This document shows, in pieces, positions 1-7,683 of a DNA stretch of 64,000 nucleotides. How positions within the stretch are numbered: position 1 is the first letter of the stretch; each line of letters begins with the position of its first letter. Origin of the DNA: UBA8190 sp003453695 (lineage in GTDB: Bacteria > Actinomycetota > Acidimicrobiia > Acidimicrobiales > UBA8190); NCBI GenBank assembly GCA_036796975.1, contig DAIRBY010000006.1, positions 17,224-81,223 on the forward strand, in the 5' to 3' direction. Under the pieces are notes generated by a model. That model had not been told where the DNA came from and searched no databases. It saw nothing but the letters and a program-made list of their open reading frames with translations. Made by a program: the position numbers and the translations under genes.

Positions 1-54
1 TGCAACCGGGTCAGCACCTGCATCTTCCCTGACCGAAGCGCCGACCCGCGGCAC

Positions 55-60
55 TAGGTT
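55..60 (+). promoter_or_regulatory. leaderless -10 hexamer of nrdR
   Basis: TAGGTT lies exactly six bases before the GTG start of nrdR. A TANNNT hexamer so close to the start codon places transcription start at or next to the GTG, so the mRNA would have no 5' leader. No convincing -35 element is visible. Bases 1-54 show nothing else recognisable. Confidence 0.5.
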
Positions 61-66
61 GAACGT

Positions 67-537
67 GTGCGCTGCCCCTGGTGCCAGAGTCTCGACGATC
101 GAGTCGTCGACTCGCGCCTGGCCGAGGATGGAGGCGCCATTCGGCGGCGACGTGAGTGCACGGTGTGCGGTGGCCGGTTCACCACCTATGAACGCCTGGA
201 AGGGGCGCCCTTGTGGGTGCTCAAGCGCGGTGGCCTGCGTGAGCCGTTCGACCGGTCGAAGGTCGTGGCGGGCGTACGCGCCGCCACCAAGAACCGACCC
301 GTCACCGAGGACCAGCTCGATGCCCTGGCCCAGGACGTGGAGGACGCTCTGCGAGAGGTGGGTGCCGAGGTGACGAGTGAACAGGTCGGCCTGGCCGTGC
401 TCGAGCGACTGCAGGACGTCGACGAGGTGGCGTACCTGCGGTTCGCTTCGGTGTACAAGGGCTTCGAGGACGTGGGCGACTTCCAGAGAGAGGTCGGCCT
501 GCTCACCAAGACCACCGCCCCCAAGCGCAAGGGCTGA
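67..537 (+). CDS. nrdR: NrdR, ribonucleotide reductase repressor
   Basis: Transcriptional repressor that senses ATP/dATP and represses ribonucleotide reductase genes by binding NrdR boxes. The 156-residue product has the N-terminal zinc ribbon with Cys3, Cys6, Cys31 and Cys34, followed by a basic stretch and the motif GGRFTTYERLE. An ATP-cone domain spans roughly residues 46-136. The length is normal for the family. The GTG start is chosen because the zinc ribbon begins at residue 3 and a -10 hexamer sits six bases upstream. Its usual neighbour, a ribonucleotide reductase gene, would lie upstream outside the window, which is inference. Confidence 0.96.
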   Translation: MRCPWCQSLDDRVVDSRLAEDGGAIRRRRECTVCGGRFTTYERLEGAPLWVLKRGGLREPFDRSKVVAGVRAATKNRPVTEDQLDALAQDVEDALREVGAEVTSEQVGLAVLERLQDVDEVAYLRFASVYKGFEDVGDFQREVGLLTKTTAPKRKG

Positions 538-543
538 GGAGCT

Positions 544-1257
544 GTGCCGGCCGAGGTCTTCACCGAGGACCCCGGACGTGTCCTGGCCGTCTATGCCCAT
601 CCCGACGATCCCGACGTGTCGTGTGGCGGCACCCTCGCCCGATGGGCCCGCCACGGTGCCGAGGTGCACGTGGCCATCTGCACCACAGGGGACAAGGGCA
701 CCACCGACCCCGACCTGGCCCCGTCGGCCCTCGCCGAGCTGCGCCGGGCCGAGGCTGCGGAGGCGGCCAACGTGCTCGGGGTGACCAAGCAGTACGCGCT
801 CGGGCACGCTGACGGAGAGCTCGAAGACGACGACGCGCTGCGTGCCCAGTTGGTCTCGCTCATCCGCACCGTCAAGCCCGGCACGGTGCTGTGTCCCGAT
901 CCCACGGCGGTGTTCTTCGGCCAGGACTACTTCAATCATCGCGACCACCGCATGATCGGCTTCGCCATGCTGGACGCCATGGCCCCGGCGGCGGCCTTGC
1001 CGCACTACTTTCCCGAGGCGGGCCCTCCCCATCGAGTGGACACCGCCCTCCTGTCGGGCACGCTCGAGGCCGACGTCTGGGTCGACATCACCGCCACCAT
1101 CGACGACAAGGTGGCGGCGGTGGCGTGTCATCGCAGCCAGTTCACCGGCGACAGCGACTGGGCCGGGCGGGCCGTGCGCCTGCGGGCGGAGGAGGACGGC
1201 CGGCGGGTCGGGCTCGCTTACGCCGAAGGGTTCCGCCGGCTGCGCCTCGGCGGCTGA
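544..1257 (+). CDS. PIG-L/LmbE family N-acetylglucosaminyl deacetylase
   Basis: Zinc-dependent deacetylase of the PIG-L (LmbE) superfamily, whose members remove acetyl groups from GlcNAc-containing substrates such as mycothiol precursors. The signature AHPDDPD is at residues 18-24 and supplies the first histidine and the aspartate ligands. A second histidine motif, NHRDHR, is near residue 130. At 237 residues it has family length. It starts six bases after nrdR with GTG and ends in a TGATG overlap with dinB, so the three genes are probably co-transcribed. The substrate cannot be told from sequence: mycothiol MshB/Mca or a lipid-linked or small-molecule deacetylase are all possible. Confidence 0.88.
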   Translation: MPAEVFTEDPGRVLAVYAHPDDPDVSCGGTLARWARHGAEVHVAICTTGDKGTTDPDLAPSALAELRRAEAAEAANVLGVTKQYALGHADGELEDDDALRAQLVSLIRTVKPGTVLCPDPTAVFFGQDYFNHRDHRMIGFAMLDAMAPAAALPHYFPEAGPPHRVDTALLSGTLEADVWVDITATIDDKVAAVACHRSQFTGDSDWAGRAVRLRAEEDGRRVGLAYAEGFRRLRLGG

Positions 1258-2684
1258 TGCCCGACGCCGCAGGCAGCCAGGGGAGCGGCACCGCTCTCGA
1301 CGAGCTCGGCCCCGCCAGCGCGGCCTGCACCGTCCTGCACGTCGACATGGATGCCTTCTTCGCGGCCGTTGAGGTGCTGGACGACCCCGCTCTGGCGGGC
1401 TTGCCCGTCATCGTGGGCGGGTCGGGGACCCGGGGTGTGGTGGCCTCGTGCAGCTACGAAGCACGCGCCTACGGGGTCCGCTCGGCCATGTCGTCGGTGG
1501 AGGCGCGGCGACGCTGTCCCGATGCCCTCTTCGTGTCGGGCCGCTACTGGCGCTACTCCGAGGTGAGCGCCCAGCTGCACGAGGTACTGCGCCGCTACAC
1601 ACCGGTGGTGGAGGCCATCGGCTTGGACGAGGCCTTCCTGGACGTCGCCGGTGCCGTTCGCCTGCTCGGGCATCCACTGCGCATCGCTCGCGACCTGCGA
1701 GGGGAGGTCGAGCGGGAGCTGCATCTGCGGTGCTCGGTCGGAGTGGCGCGCACCAAGCTGCTGGCCAAGTTGGCCTCCGAAGCGGCCAAGCCCCGCGCCA
1801 GTCCCACCGGCACGATCCCCGGCCCCGGGGTTGTCGCAGTGGAGCCCGACGACGAGCTCGCCTTCTTGCATCCGTTGCCCATTCGCGCCCTGTGGGGCGT
1901 CGGGCCGGCCACCGCCGCACGCTTGGCAGGCCTCGGCGTCCAAACCGTCGGAGAGCTGGCCGCCGTCCCCCAGGACGCCCTGTGCCGGTTGCTGGGCAAT
2001 TCCCACGGCCGGCACCTCGCCTTGCTGGCGATGGGACAGGACGAGCGCGTCGTCGAAGCCGACCGTGGGGCCAAGTCGATCGGCCACGAGGAGACGTTCT
2101 CCGTCGACTTCCACGACCACGGCGCGCTGCACCCTCAGGTCGTGCGAATGGCCGACGCCGTGTGTCAGCGGCTCCGCGAAGCCGACGTGCGGGCCCGCAC
2201 CATCACCGTAAAGGTGCGCTTCGCCGACCGGACCACCATCACGCGTGCGCACACGGTGGGGGAGGCGTCGGCGTCGCCGCGACTGGTGCGCGCCGTGGCG
2301 CTGGCCCTCGTGTCGGCGGTGGAGGTGGGACAGGGGGTGCGCCTTCTCGGAGTGTCGGCTTCGGGGCTGACGAGCGCACCGGCCGCGCAGCAACTCAGCT
2401 TCGGCGACATGGGCGAGCCGGCGACGCCGGCACGAGGGGCGGGCGGAGAACGGCCGGACCTCGCTGCCGAAACGGCATGGGAGGACGTGGAGGCGGCCCT
2501 GGCCGCCATTCGGGCCCGATACGGGCCGGCGGCCGTGGCGCCGGCGGCCTTGATCGGACGCCGAGGCCTGTCGGTGAAGACGCGTGGCGACACGCAGTGG
2601 GGCCCCGGCGCCGAACCGCCGAGCGGACCCGGGCCGGCGCAGGCTTCGTCCGCCCACCCTGGGGACACGCGGCCACCTGGGTGA
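1257..2684 (+). CDS. dinB: DNA polymerase IV (Y-family, DinB)
   Basis: Translesion DNA polymerase of 475 residues. The catalytic palm motif HVDMDAFFAAVE is near residues 29-40, YEARAYGVRSAM follows, and the second acidic motif is EAIGLDEAFLDV, with the DE pair in place. Helix-hairpin-helix and little-finger regions follow. Near residue 380 the motif QLSF, preceded by AAQ, fits a beta-clamp-binding peptide. A further 90 residues beyond it are Pro/Gly/Ala-rich. The ATG overlaps the previous stop as TGATG. The open frame extends upstream of this ATG, but that part is a shadow of the deacetylase gene. Confidence 0.94.
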   Translation: MPDAAGSQGSGTALDELGPASAACTVLHVDMDAFFAAVEVLDDPALAGLPVIVGGSGTRGVVASCSYEARAYGVRSAMSSVEARRRCPDALFVSGRYWRYSEVSAQLHEVLRRYTPVVEAIGLDEAFLDVAGAVRLLGHPLRIARDLRGEVERELHLRCSVGVARTKLLAKLASEAAKPRASPTGTIPGPGVVAVEPDDELAFLHPLPIRALWGVGPATAARLAGLGVQTVGELAAVPQDALCRLLGNSHGRHLALLAMGQDERVVEADRGAKSIGHEETFSVDFHDHGALHPQVVRMADAVCQRLREADVRARTITVKVRFADRTTITRAHTVGEASASPRLVRAVALALVSAVEVGQGVRLLGVSASGLTSAPAAQQLSFGDMGEPATPARGAGGERPDLAAETAWEDVEAALAAIRARYGPAAVAPAALIGRRGLSVKTRGDTQWGPGAEPPSGPGPAQASSAHPGDTRPPG

Positions 2685-2853
2685 CGGTTGGCTCGACCGA
2701 CCTGGTGGTCCGGGCCTCGAGGTGGGCGCGCCGCCGTTCGACAGCGGGCGAACGACCATCGGGGAGGGGCCGGAGTACCGTTGTCACCCACAGGGGGGTG
2801 CGCGAAGATTACGACTGGCCTGGTGGGGGGAACAGGAGGAGAAAGGGGGTCGG

Positions 2854-3228
2854 GTGCCGCTCTCTGAGCACGAGCAACGAGTGCTTCACGAGCTCGAGCA
2901 GGCCCTGTACCAGCACGACCCCGCTTTCGCCCACCGCGTACGCCGGGAGAACGTCTACCGCTACGCCGGGCGGTACATGAAATGGTCCGTGGTCGGCTTC
3001 GTGGTCGGCCTGGCCGTGATGATCGCGTTCTTCACCCAATCGGTCGTCGTGGGTTTCTTCGGCGTGCTGATCATGTTCGCGTCACTCGTGACGTTCTGGA
3101 CGAACCTCCAGCGCATGGGCAAAGCCGGGCTGGAGGACATCGGGCGCTCGCTGCGTGCCGAGGGGATCGGCAACGCGCTGCACGACGGCCGGAACTGGGT
3201 GCGCGAGAAGTTCCGCCGCAAGCGCTGA
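2854..3228 (+). CDS. DUF3040 small membrane protein
   Basis: A 124-residue protein beginning with the DUF3040 signature PLSEHEQRVLHELEQAL. Two closely spaced hydrophobic segments (about residues 45-60 and 62-82) are followed by a basic cytoplasmic tail ending in KFRRKR. The family is common in actinobacteria and has no assigned function. The GTG start is preceded by the purine-rich run AACAGGAGGAGAAAGG, giving a good ribosome site. The 169-base gap after dinB shows no other gene and probably holds this gene's promoter, although I cannot single out its elements. Confidence 0.88.
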   Translation: MPLSEHEQRVLHELEQALYQHDPAFAHRVRRENVYRYAGRYMKWSVVGFVVGLAVMIAFFTQSVVVGFFGVLIMFASLVTFWTNLQRMGKAGLEDIGRSLRAEGIGNALHDGRNWVREKFRRKR

Positions 3229-4169
3229 GCGCCGAGAAGCCGCCGGCCCGGGAGCACAGGCCGGGCCCCCTCGAGCTGTGCCTCGCCGTCGACGTCGGCG
3301 GCTCGAAGCTCGCCGCCGGGCTGGTGGACGGCGAAGGGACGGTCCTCGTGCACCGTCGCACCCCCACTCCGGCCGGCGCCGACGCCGAGACGTTGTTCGG
3401 AGCCCTGTCGGGGCTGGCCGACGAGGTGCGGTCGCTCCCCGACGCTGGCGGGTCAGCCGTGGTGTGCGGCGTCGGCTGCGGCGGTCCCATGAGTCCAGGG
3501 GGCGAGCTGGTGTCGCCGCTCAACATCCCGGGATGGCGGGACTTTCCCCTCCGGGCCCGGCTGGCCGCCTACTCCGGTCTCCCCACCGCCGTCGACAACG
3601 ACGCCAAGGCCTTGGCCCTGGGGGAGCGATGGAGGGGGGCGGCCCGGGGGGCATCGGACTTTCTGGCCATGGTGGTCTCCACGGGTGTGGGCGGCGGCAT
3701 CGTGCTCGACGGCAGGCTGCTCGAGGGCGCGGCGGGCAACGCCGGGCACATCGGGCACGTCGTCGTGGAGCCCGACGGGCGTCGGTGCCCGTGCGGGGGA
3801 CGGGGCTGTCTGGAAGCGGAGGCGTCGGGGTCGGCCATCGCCGCCATCACGGGCCGGCCCCCCGAGGAGGCGCCCCCCGAGGTCGTGGTCCGCTCCGGTC
3901 GGTTGGTGGGCCGGGCGGTGGCGTCGGTTGCCAACCTCCTCGACCTCCCCCTGGCGGTGGTGGCCGGCTCGGTGGCCCTCGGATTCGGTCCGCCCTTCTT
4001 CGCCGCCGCTGCGCAGGAGCTCGCCGAGCGGGCCCGGCTGTCGTTCTCGGCCAACACCCGCATCGTGCCGGCCGGCCTCGGCGCCGGCGCGCCGTTGGTC
4101 GGGGCCGCCCTGGTCGGGTGGCGGGCGGCGGGGTTCGACGTGGACGGCGACTCGAGGGCCGCGCCGTGA
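3225..4169 (+). CDS. ROK family sugar kinase (glucokinase-like), probable CTG start
   Basis: ATP-dependent sugar kinase of the ROK family. The phosphate-binding motif DVGGSKLAAG starts about residue 23, the glycine-rich STGVGGGIVLDG lies mid-protein, and the zinc motif CPCGGRGCLE lies near residues 188-197. The start is odd: between the in-frame ATG at 2982, deep inside the upstream gene, and the DVGG motif there is no ATG, GTG or TTG. The CTG at 3225 forms a CTGA overlap with the preceding stop, just as ATGA and GTGA are used elsewhere in this window, so I use it. CTG at 3276 is the alternative. The substrate may be glucose, but regulators and other hexose kinases share this fold. Confidence 0.82.
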   Translation: MSAEKPPAREHRPGPLELCLAVDVGGSKLAAGLVDGEGTVLVHRRTPTPAGADAETLFGALSGLADEVRSLPDAGGSAVVCGVGCGGPMSPGGELVSPLNIPGWRDFPLRARLAAYSGLPTAVDNDAKALALGERWRGAARGASDFLAMVVSTGVGGGIVLDGRLLEGAAGNAGHIGHVVVEPDGRRCPCGGRGCLEAEASGSAIAAITGRPPEEAPPEVVVRSGRLVGRAVASVANLLDLPLAVVAGSVALGFGPPFFAAAAQELAERARLSFSANTRIVPAGLGAGAPLVGAALVGWRAAGFDVDGDSRAAP

Positions 4170-4453
4170 ACGCCGCAGCTTCGGGCGCCGGGGCCCGCCG
4201 AGCGGCGCCGGTTGTCCTGAGCGCGCTGGTGCGTCATCCCGGCCTCGCGGTGGCAGCAGCCGGGGCGGTGCTGCGGCTGGCCGCCCCGAGATGGTGGCGG
4301 CGGATGCCCCCGCTGCCCGTTCCGACCGAGAATTTGTGGCGATTCCGCATGGAGACGGCCTACGGGGGAACCGGCGACGCGCTTCCCGAGACGGAAGAGA
4401 TCGTCTCGTTCCTCCGGTGGTCGAGAGACATGCGCCGGTGGCGCCGGCGCTGA
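4166..4453 (+). CDS. conserved small protein, unknown function
   Basis: A 95-residue product starting with GTG in a GTGA overlap with the ROK kinase stop, so it is translationally coupled to it. It has a weakly hydrophobic Ala/Val/Leu segment (about residues 13-48), then Trp/Arg/Pro-rich sequence and the conserved-looking stretch LWRFRMETAYG followed by an acidic patch. I do not recognise a named family. The coupling and the good codon pattern argue that it is real. Confidence 0.6.
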   Translation: MNAAASGAGARRAAPVVLSALVRHPGLAVAAAGAVLRLAAPRWWRRMPPLPVPTENLWRFRMETAYGGTGDALPETEEIVSFLRWSRDMRRWRRR

Positions 4454-4515
4454 CGTGGGCGCGCCGCGCCGCTCGACGACGGGCCGGTGTGCCGGAGTGC
4501 GGCGGGACGACGGGA

Positions 4516-4521
4516 TAGCCT
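4516..4521 (+). promoter_or_regulatory. putative -10 hexamer of the HNH gene
   Basis: TAGCCT lies eight bases before the ATG at 4530. This fits the near-leaderless promoter layout seen at many transcription-unit starts in the window. No -35 element is evident. Confidence 0.35.
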
Positions 4522-4529
4522 CTGGGCCG

Positions 4530-5063
4530 ATGTCAGCGGTGATAGGGAGAGTAGGAGCGAACCGGGCCCTCGTCCTGAACGCCACGTTCGAGCCCCTTGG
4601 CATCGTCTCCACCCGCCGGGCGCTGCTCCTCGTGCTCGCCACCAGAGCCGAGCTGCTGCACGCCACCGAGGCCATGTTCCACTCGGAGCGGCTGACGCTC
4701 CCCGAGCCCTCGGTGGTCCGGCTGGCCCGCTACGTCCGGGTGCCCCACAACCGCACCGTGGCCGTGAACCGGCGGACGGTCTTCGCCCGCGATGGGCACC
4801 GCTGCCAGTACTGCGGCTCCACTGCGGAGAGCATCGACCACGTGGTGCCCCGAAGCCGTGGTGGCCTGCACGCCTGGGACAACGTCGTGGCCGCGTGCCG
4901 CAGATGCAACACCCGGAAGGAGGACCGGCTGCCGCACGAAGCGGGCTTGGTCCTCCGCCGCCTTCCCGCTGCGCCCCGCCAGCGCGTGTGGCTGCTCGCC
5001 ATGAGCGGAGGCGCTCGCGACGAATGGGCGCCGTACCTCGGCGAGCAGTCCCTCACTGCCTGA
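4530..5063 (+). CDS. HNH endonuclease family protein
   Basis: A 177-residue protein with a C-terminal HNH nuclease fold: the first zinc pair CQYCG is near residue 92, SIDHVVPRSRGG carries the HNH histidines, and WDNVVAACRRCNTRK holds the asparagine and the second Cys pair. The N-terminal part, LVLNATFEPLGIVSTRRALLLVL, is typical of a widely conserved chromosomal HNH family in actinobacteria and cyanobacteria that is not tied to restriction systems. The ATG at 4530 is preferred to a GTG 75 bases upstream because the conserved region starts there. Its biological role is not established. Confidence 0.87.
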   Translation: MSAVIGRVGANRALVLNATFEPLGIVSTRRALLLVLATRAELLHATEAMFHSERLTLPEPSVVRLARYVRVPHNRTVAVNRRTVFARDGHRCQYCGSTAESIDHVVPRSRGGLHAWDNVVAACRRCNTRKEDRLPHEAGLVLRRLPAAPRQRVWLLAMSGGARDEWAPYLGEQSLTA

Positions 5064-5073
5064 TCCCTCGCCG

Positions 5074-5764
5074 GTGAACCACACCGGCGGCTGGCAGATC
5101 GAACTGCGGACCGGAAGCGCTCGAGCGTTGCACCTGCCCTGGCCCGAGGCCGGCCACCAAGGCAGTCGCAGGCTGGCCCGGTGCGAGGTGACGGGCGGTC
5201 CGGCCCTGGTGCTGGGCAGCTCCCAGCGGGAAGGTGTCGTCGACGCCGACGCCCCGCCGCTCCGGGGTCGACGTGGTGCACCGCCGAAGTGGCGGGGGAG
5301 CGGTGATGGTGGGGCCGGGCGCACAGCTCTGGCTGGAGGCGTGGATCCCGAGGGGCGACGCCCTGTGGGACGACGACGTCGTACGCGGCGCCTATTGGCT
5401 CGGCGAGCTGTGGGCGACGGCGTTGACGACGTTGGGCGCCGACCCGGTGGTGCACCGCGCCCGGGCCACCCGCACCGAGTGGTCGCCGCTCGTGTGCTTC
5501 GCGGGGATCGGGCCGGGCGAAGTGACCGTGGCCGCCAAGAAGGTGGTCGGCCTGTCCCAGCGCCGCACCAGCGCCGGGGCCCGCCTGCAGACGGTGGCCG
5601 CCCTCCGCTGGGATCTCGATCAGCTCCTGGCGCTCTTCGACCTCTCCGCCACCGACAGAGATCGCGCCCGAGCCGATCTCGCCCACAGGGCTGCGGGACT
5701 GTCGGCTCTCGGCACCGTCGAAGTCCTGTGGGCCGCCGTGGTCGACAACCTGCCTCGTCCGTAG
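5074..5764 (+). pseudogene. lipoate-protein ligase A family protein, frameshifted
   Basis: Two frames together encode one biotin/lipoate ligase-like protein. The N-terminal part (GTG 5074, through PALVLGSSQREGVVDADA) is in one frame. The rest, from RRSGVDVVHRRSGGGAV through the lysine motif AAKKVVGLSQRRT to DNLPRP, is in the next frame. The frame changes at the CCCC run at about 5251-5254; removing one C there gives a continuous protein of about 229 residues. The pieces match the family order: the RRSGGGAV lipoyl-AMP loop, the WIPRGDALWDDDV segment, then the catalytic-lysine region. The break is either a real inactivating insertion or a homopolymer error in the assembly. Such proteins attach lipoate or octanoate to carrier domains. 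Confidence 0.8.
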
Positions 5765-5899
5765 GCGGGGCCGGCCCGCCCCACCCGCCTCTCCCCGCCC
5801 CCGGCGCCCCGGCCGGGCCCCGGAGCTCGTCCGACGCGTCCTGTTGCGGAGCCCCGTGGGGCCCGGGCCCGAATTTGTGGCTGTTCGTGGTGGTCATGG

Positions 5900-5928
5900 T
5901 TGACAGGGTGGTGAATTGGGGCTTAAAG
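5900..5928 (+). promoter_or_regulatory. promoter of the mraZ/dcw cluster
   Basis: TTGACA at 5900-5905 is a perfect -35 hexamer. TTAAAG at 5923-5928 follows after a 17-base spacer and serves as -10. It is the best sigma-70-type promoter in the 231-base gap 5765-5995. The rest of that gap upstream is GC-rich, with CCCCGGCCGGG-like sequence, and shows no gene. Confidence 0.6.
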
Positions 5929-5954
5929 TGGTGCGAAGTGGTGCGAAGGGGAGG
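5926..5954 (+). repeat. 10-bp direct repeats, putative MraZ operator
   Basis: AAGTGGTGCG occurs twice in perfect tandem (5926-5935, 5936-5945), followed by a degenerate third unit AAGGGGAGG (5946-5954). MraZ is known to bind tandem GTGG-containing repeats with about ten-base spacing just upstream of its own gene. The repeats overlap the -10 element and lie 42 bases before mraZ, so autorepression is likely by inference. Confidence 0.6.
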
Positions 5955-5995
5955 TTCCCGCCACATGTCGGGAAACGTGAGGGGAGCACCGATTC

Positions 5996-6442
5996 GTGGT
6001 GGCACGGTTCTTTGGGACCTACGAGCACACGCTCGACGCCAAGGGGAGGGTCATCCTCCCCGTGCGCTTCCGCGCCGCTTTCGACCAGGGGGGCTATCTC
6101 ACGCAGAACCACGACGGGTGCCTGGCGTTGTGGACCCCCGAACAGTTCGAGCGTCAGATGCGAGACAGGGAGGAGCGAGAGTCGGCAGGTCGCCCGGAGC
6201 GCAATCAAGCGCGCATGTGGGCGTCCACGTCCCACGAGGTGGAGCTGGACCGGCAGGGGCGGATGCCCATCCCGTCGCGTCTCCGGGAGTTCGCCGGCCT
6301 ACGGGAGAACGTGCTCGTGACCGGGATCATCAATCGGGTCGAGCTCTGGGATCCCACCCGCTGGGAGGAGAAGGTCGGCCCCGAGGAGCAGAGGCTGGCC
6401 GACGGCCTCGCCGACGGCCTCGCCGACGGCAACGAAGGCTGA
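5996..6442 (+). CDS. mraZ: MraZ, transcriptional regulator of the division cluster
   Basis: A 148-residue protein with two SpoVT/AbrB-like half domains: FFGTYEHTLDAKGRVILPVRFR at the N terminus and the second repeat HEVELDRQGRMPIPSRLREFAGL around residues 80-102. It starts GTG-GTG, with GAGGGGAG about ten bases upstream as ribosome site; the second GTG at 5999 is possible. The C terminus carries three tandem LADG units, encoded by a 12-bp direct repeat. First gene of the dcw cluster. In other bacteria it represses this cluster and forms ring oligomers on repeat operators. Confidence 0.95.
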   Translation: MVARFFGTYEHTLDAKGRVILPVRFRAAFDQGGYLTQNHDGCLALWTPEQFERQMRDREERESAGRPERNQARMWASTSHEVELDRQGRMPIPSRLREFAGLRENVLVTGIINRVELWDPTRWEEKVGPEEQRLADGLADGLADGNEG

Positions 6443-6726
6443 TCGATTCGACACCCTGGCGCCCACCGGCGCCGGCACGCCCATCCATTCATTCCCACGC
6501 CCACACTCACAGCAACACCCACACATCCACGAAACAGACGGATAGGAGTACCGACAACTGGAGCAGTGGCACCGTCGCCCGGCGCGGACTCGGCGGGCGA
6601 CGGTGCCGACCTCGGCCCATGCGCAGCCCCTCGATCGGTCCGGTGGAAGAATCCTCCTCCGCCCACTTCCAACCGAGTCGCTGGAGCACCCCTCCCAACG
6701 GCTTTCGTCCGGTCGAGGGGCTGCGG
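6443..6726 (+). other. mraZ-rsmH intergenic region with C-rich, G-poor tract
   Basis: This 284-base gap has no convincing gene. Between about 6478 and 6545 the + strand is strikingly C- and A-rich and nearly free of G: the 60 bases 6481-6540 hold about 28 C and 5 G. Such unstructured C-over-G sequence is what Rho utilisation sites look like in RNA, so a Rho-dependent attenuation point between mraZ and rsmH is possible. The first 35 bases hold a GGCGCC-repeat palindrome. Confidence 0.35.
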
Positions 6727-7683
6727 ATGTGCCCGGTCTTCGACCACCAGCCCGTCGTGCTCGAGGAGGTGGTGGCGCTCTTCGCCCCGGTGCCGCCGGG
6801 TGTCGTCGTCGACGCCACTGTGGGCGGGGGCGGGCACGCCGCTGCGATCCTGGGCGCCCACCCGCACCTGAGCGTCGTCGCCGTCGATCAAGACCCCCTC
6901 GCCGTGGCTGCCGCCCGAGAGGCGCTCGCTCCGTTCGCCGGCCGGGCCCAGGTGGTTCGAGCGCGCTTCGACACACTCTCCGACGTGGTGGCGTCGCACG
7001 CCGCCGGTTCGCCGCTGAGCGGGGTGCTGTTCGACCTCGGTGTCAGTTCTCCGCAATTCGACGAGGCGGCCCGCGGCTTCTCCTATCGCCACGACGCGCC
7101 GCTCGACATGCGCATGGACCCTTCCCGGCCGGTCACCGCCGCCGAGCTGGTCAACACCATCGACGAGGATGACCTCGTCCGGCTCCTGTCCGAGCACGGC
7201 GAGGGCCGCTTCGGACGGCGCGTCGCCCGGGCCATCGTGGCCGCCCGGCCCCTGCGCACCACCGGCGAGCTGGCCGAGATCGTGCGCAGCGCCATCCCGG
7301 CCCCGGCCCGGCGCACCGGTGGTCACCCGGCTCGCCGCACGTTCCAGGCGCTGCGAGTGGCGGTGAACGACGAGCTCGAGGTACTGGCGCGGGCGCTGCC
7401 GGCGGCCATCGGCATGCTGGCCCCGGGCGGTCGCTGCGTCGCCATCGCCTACCACTCGGGTGAGGACCGCCTCGTCAAGGCGGCGTTCACCGAGGCCGTC
7501 ACCGGGGGCTGCGTGTGCCCGCCGGGACTGCCCTGCACCTGCGGAGCGACGCCGCTCGGTCGTCTCGTGTTCCGCGGTGCCCGCCGGCCCTCGCCGGCGG
7601 AGGTCGCCCGCAACCACCGGGCCGAGAGCGCCCGGCTGCGCGCCTTCGAGCGCCTGGACCAAATCGGCGGGACCAGGCCCTGA
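6727..7683 (+). CDS. rsmH: 16S rRNA (cytosine1402-N4)-methyltransferase
   Basis: S-adenosylmethionine-dependent methyltransferase that modifies C1402 in the ribosomal P site. The 318-residue product has HQPVVLEEVVALF at the start, the SAM-binding motif DATVGGGGHAAAIL, the acidic motif VVAVDQD, FDLGVSSPQFDEAARGFSYR, and the helical insertion with RRTFQALRVAVNDELE. The end carries AYHSGEDRLVK and the CxC/CxCG cysteines. The ATG at 6727 places the first conserved motif at residue 5. The frame is open far upstream, but that is antisense or shadow sequence. It overlaps ftsL by one base (TGATG). Confidence 0.95.
   Translation: MCPVFDHQPVVLEEVVALFAPVPPGVVVDATVGGGGHAAAILGAHPHLSVVAVDQDPLAVAAAREALAPFAGRAQVVRARFDTLSDVVASHAAGSPLSGVLFDLGVSSPQFDEAARGFSYRHDAPLDMRMDPSRPVTAAELVNTIDEDDLVRLLSEHGEGRFGRRVARAIVAARPLRTTGELAEIVRSAIPAPARRTGGHPARRTFQALRVAVNDELEVLARALPAAIGMLAPGGRCVAIAYHSGEDRLVKAAFTEAVTGGCVCPPGLPCTCGATPLGRLVFRGARRPSPAEVARNHRAESARLRAFERLDQIGGTRP

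Noticed and set aside
5074..7683. A single open frame of 869 codons spanning the lipoate ligase start to the end of rsmH
   Set aside because: Only its first 60 and last 318 codons match real proteins. The middle is out of frame with the lipoate ligase C-terminal part and with mraZ. It is a high-GC chance frame, not a fusion protein.
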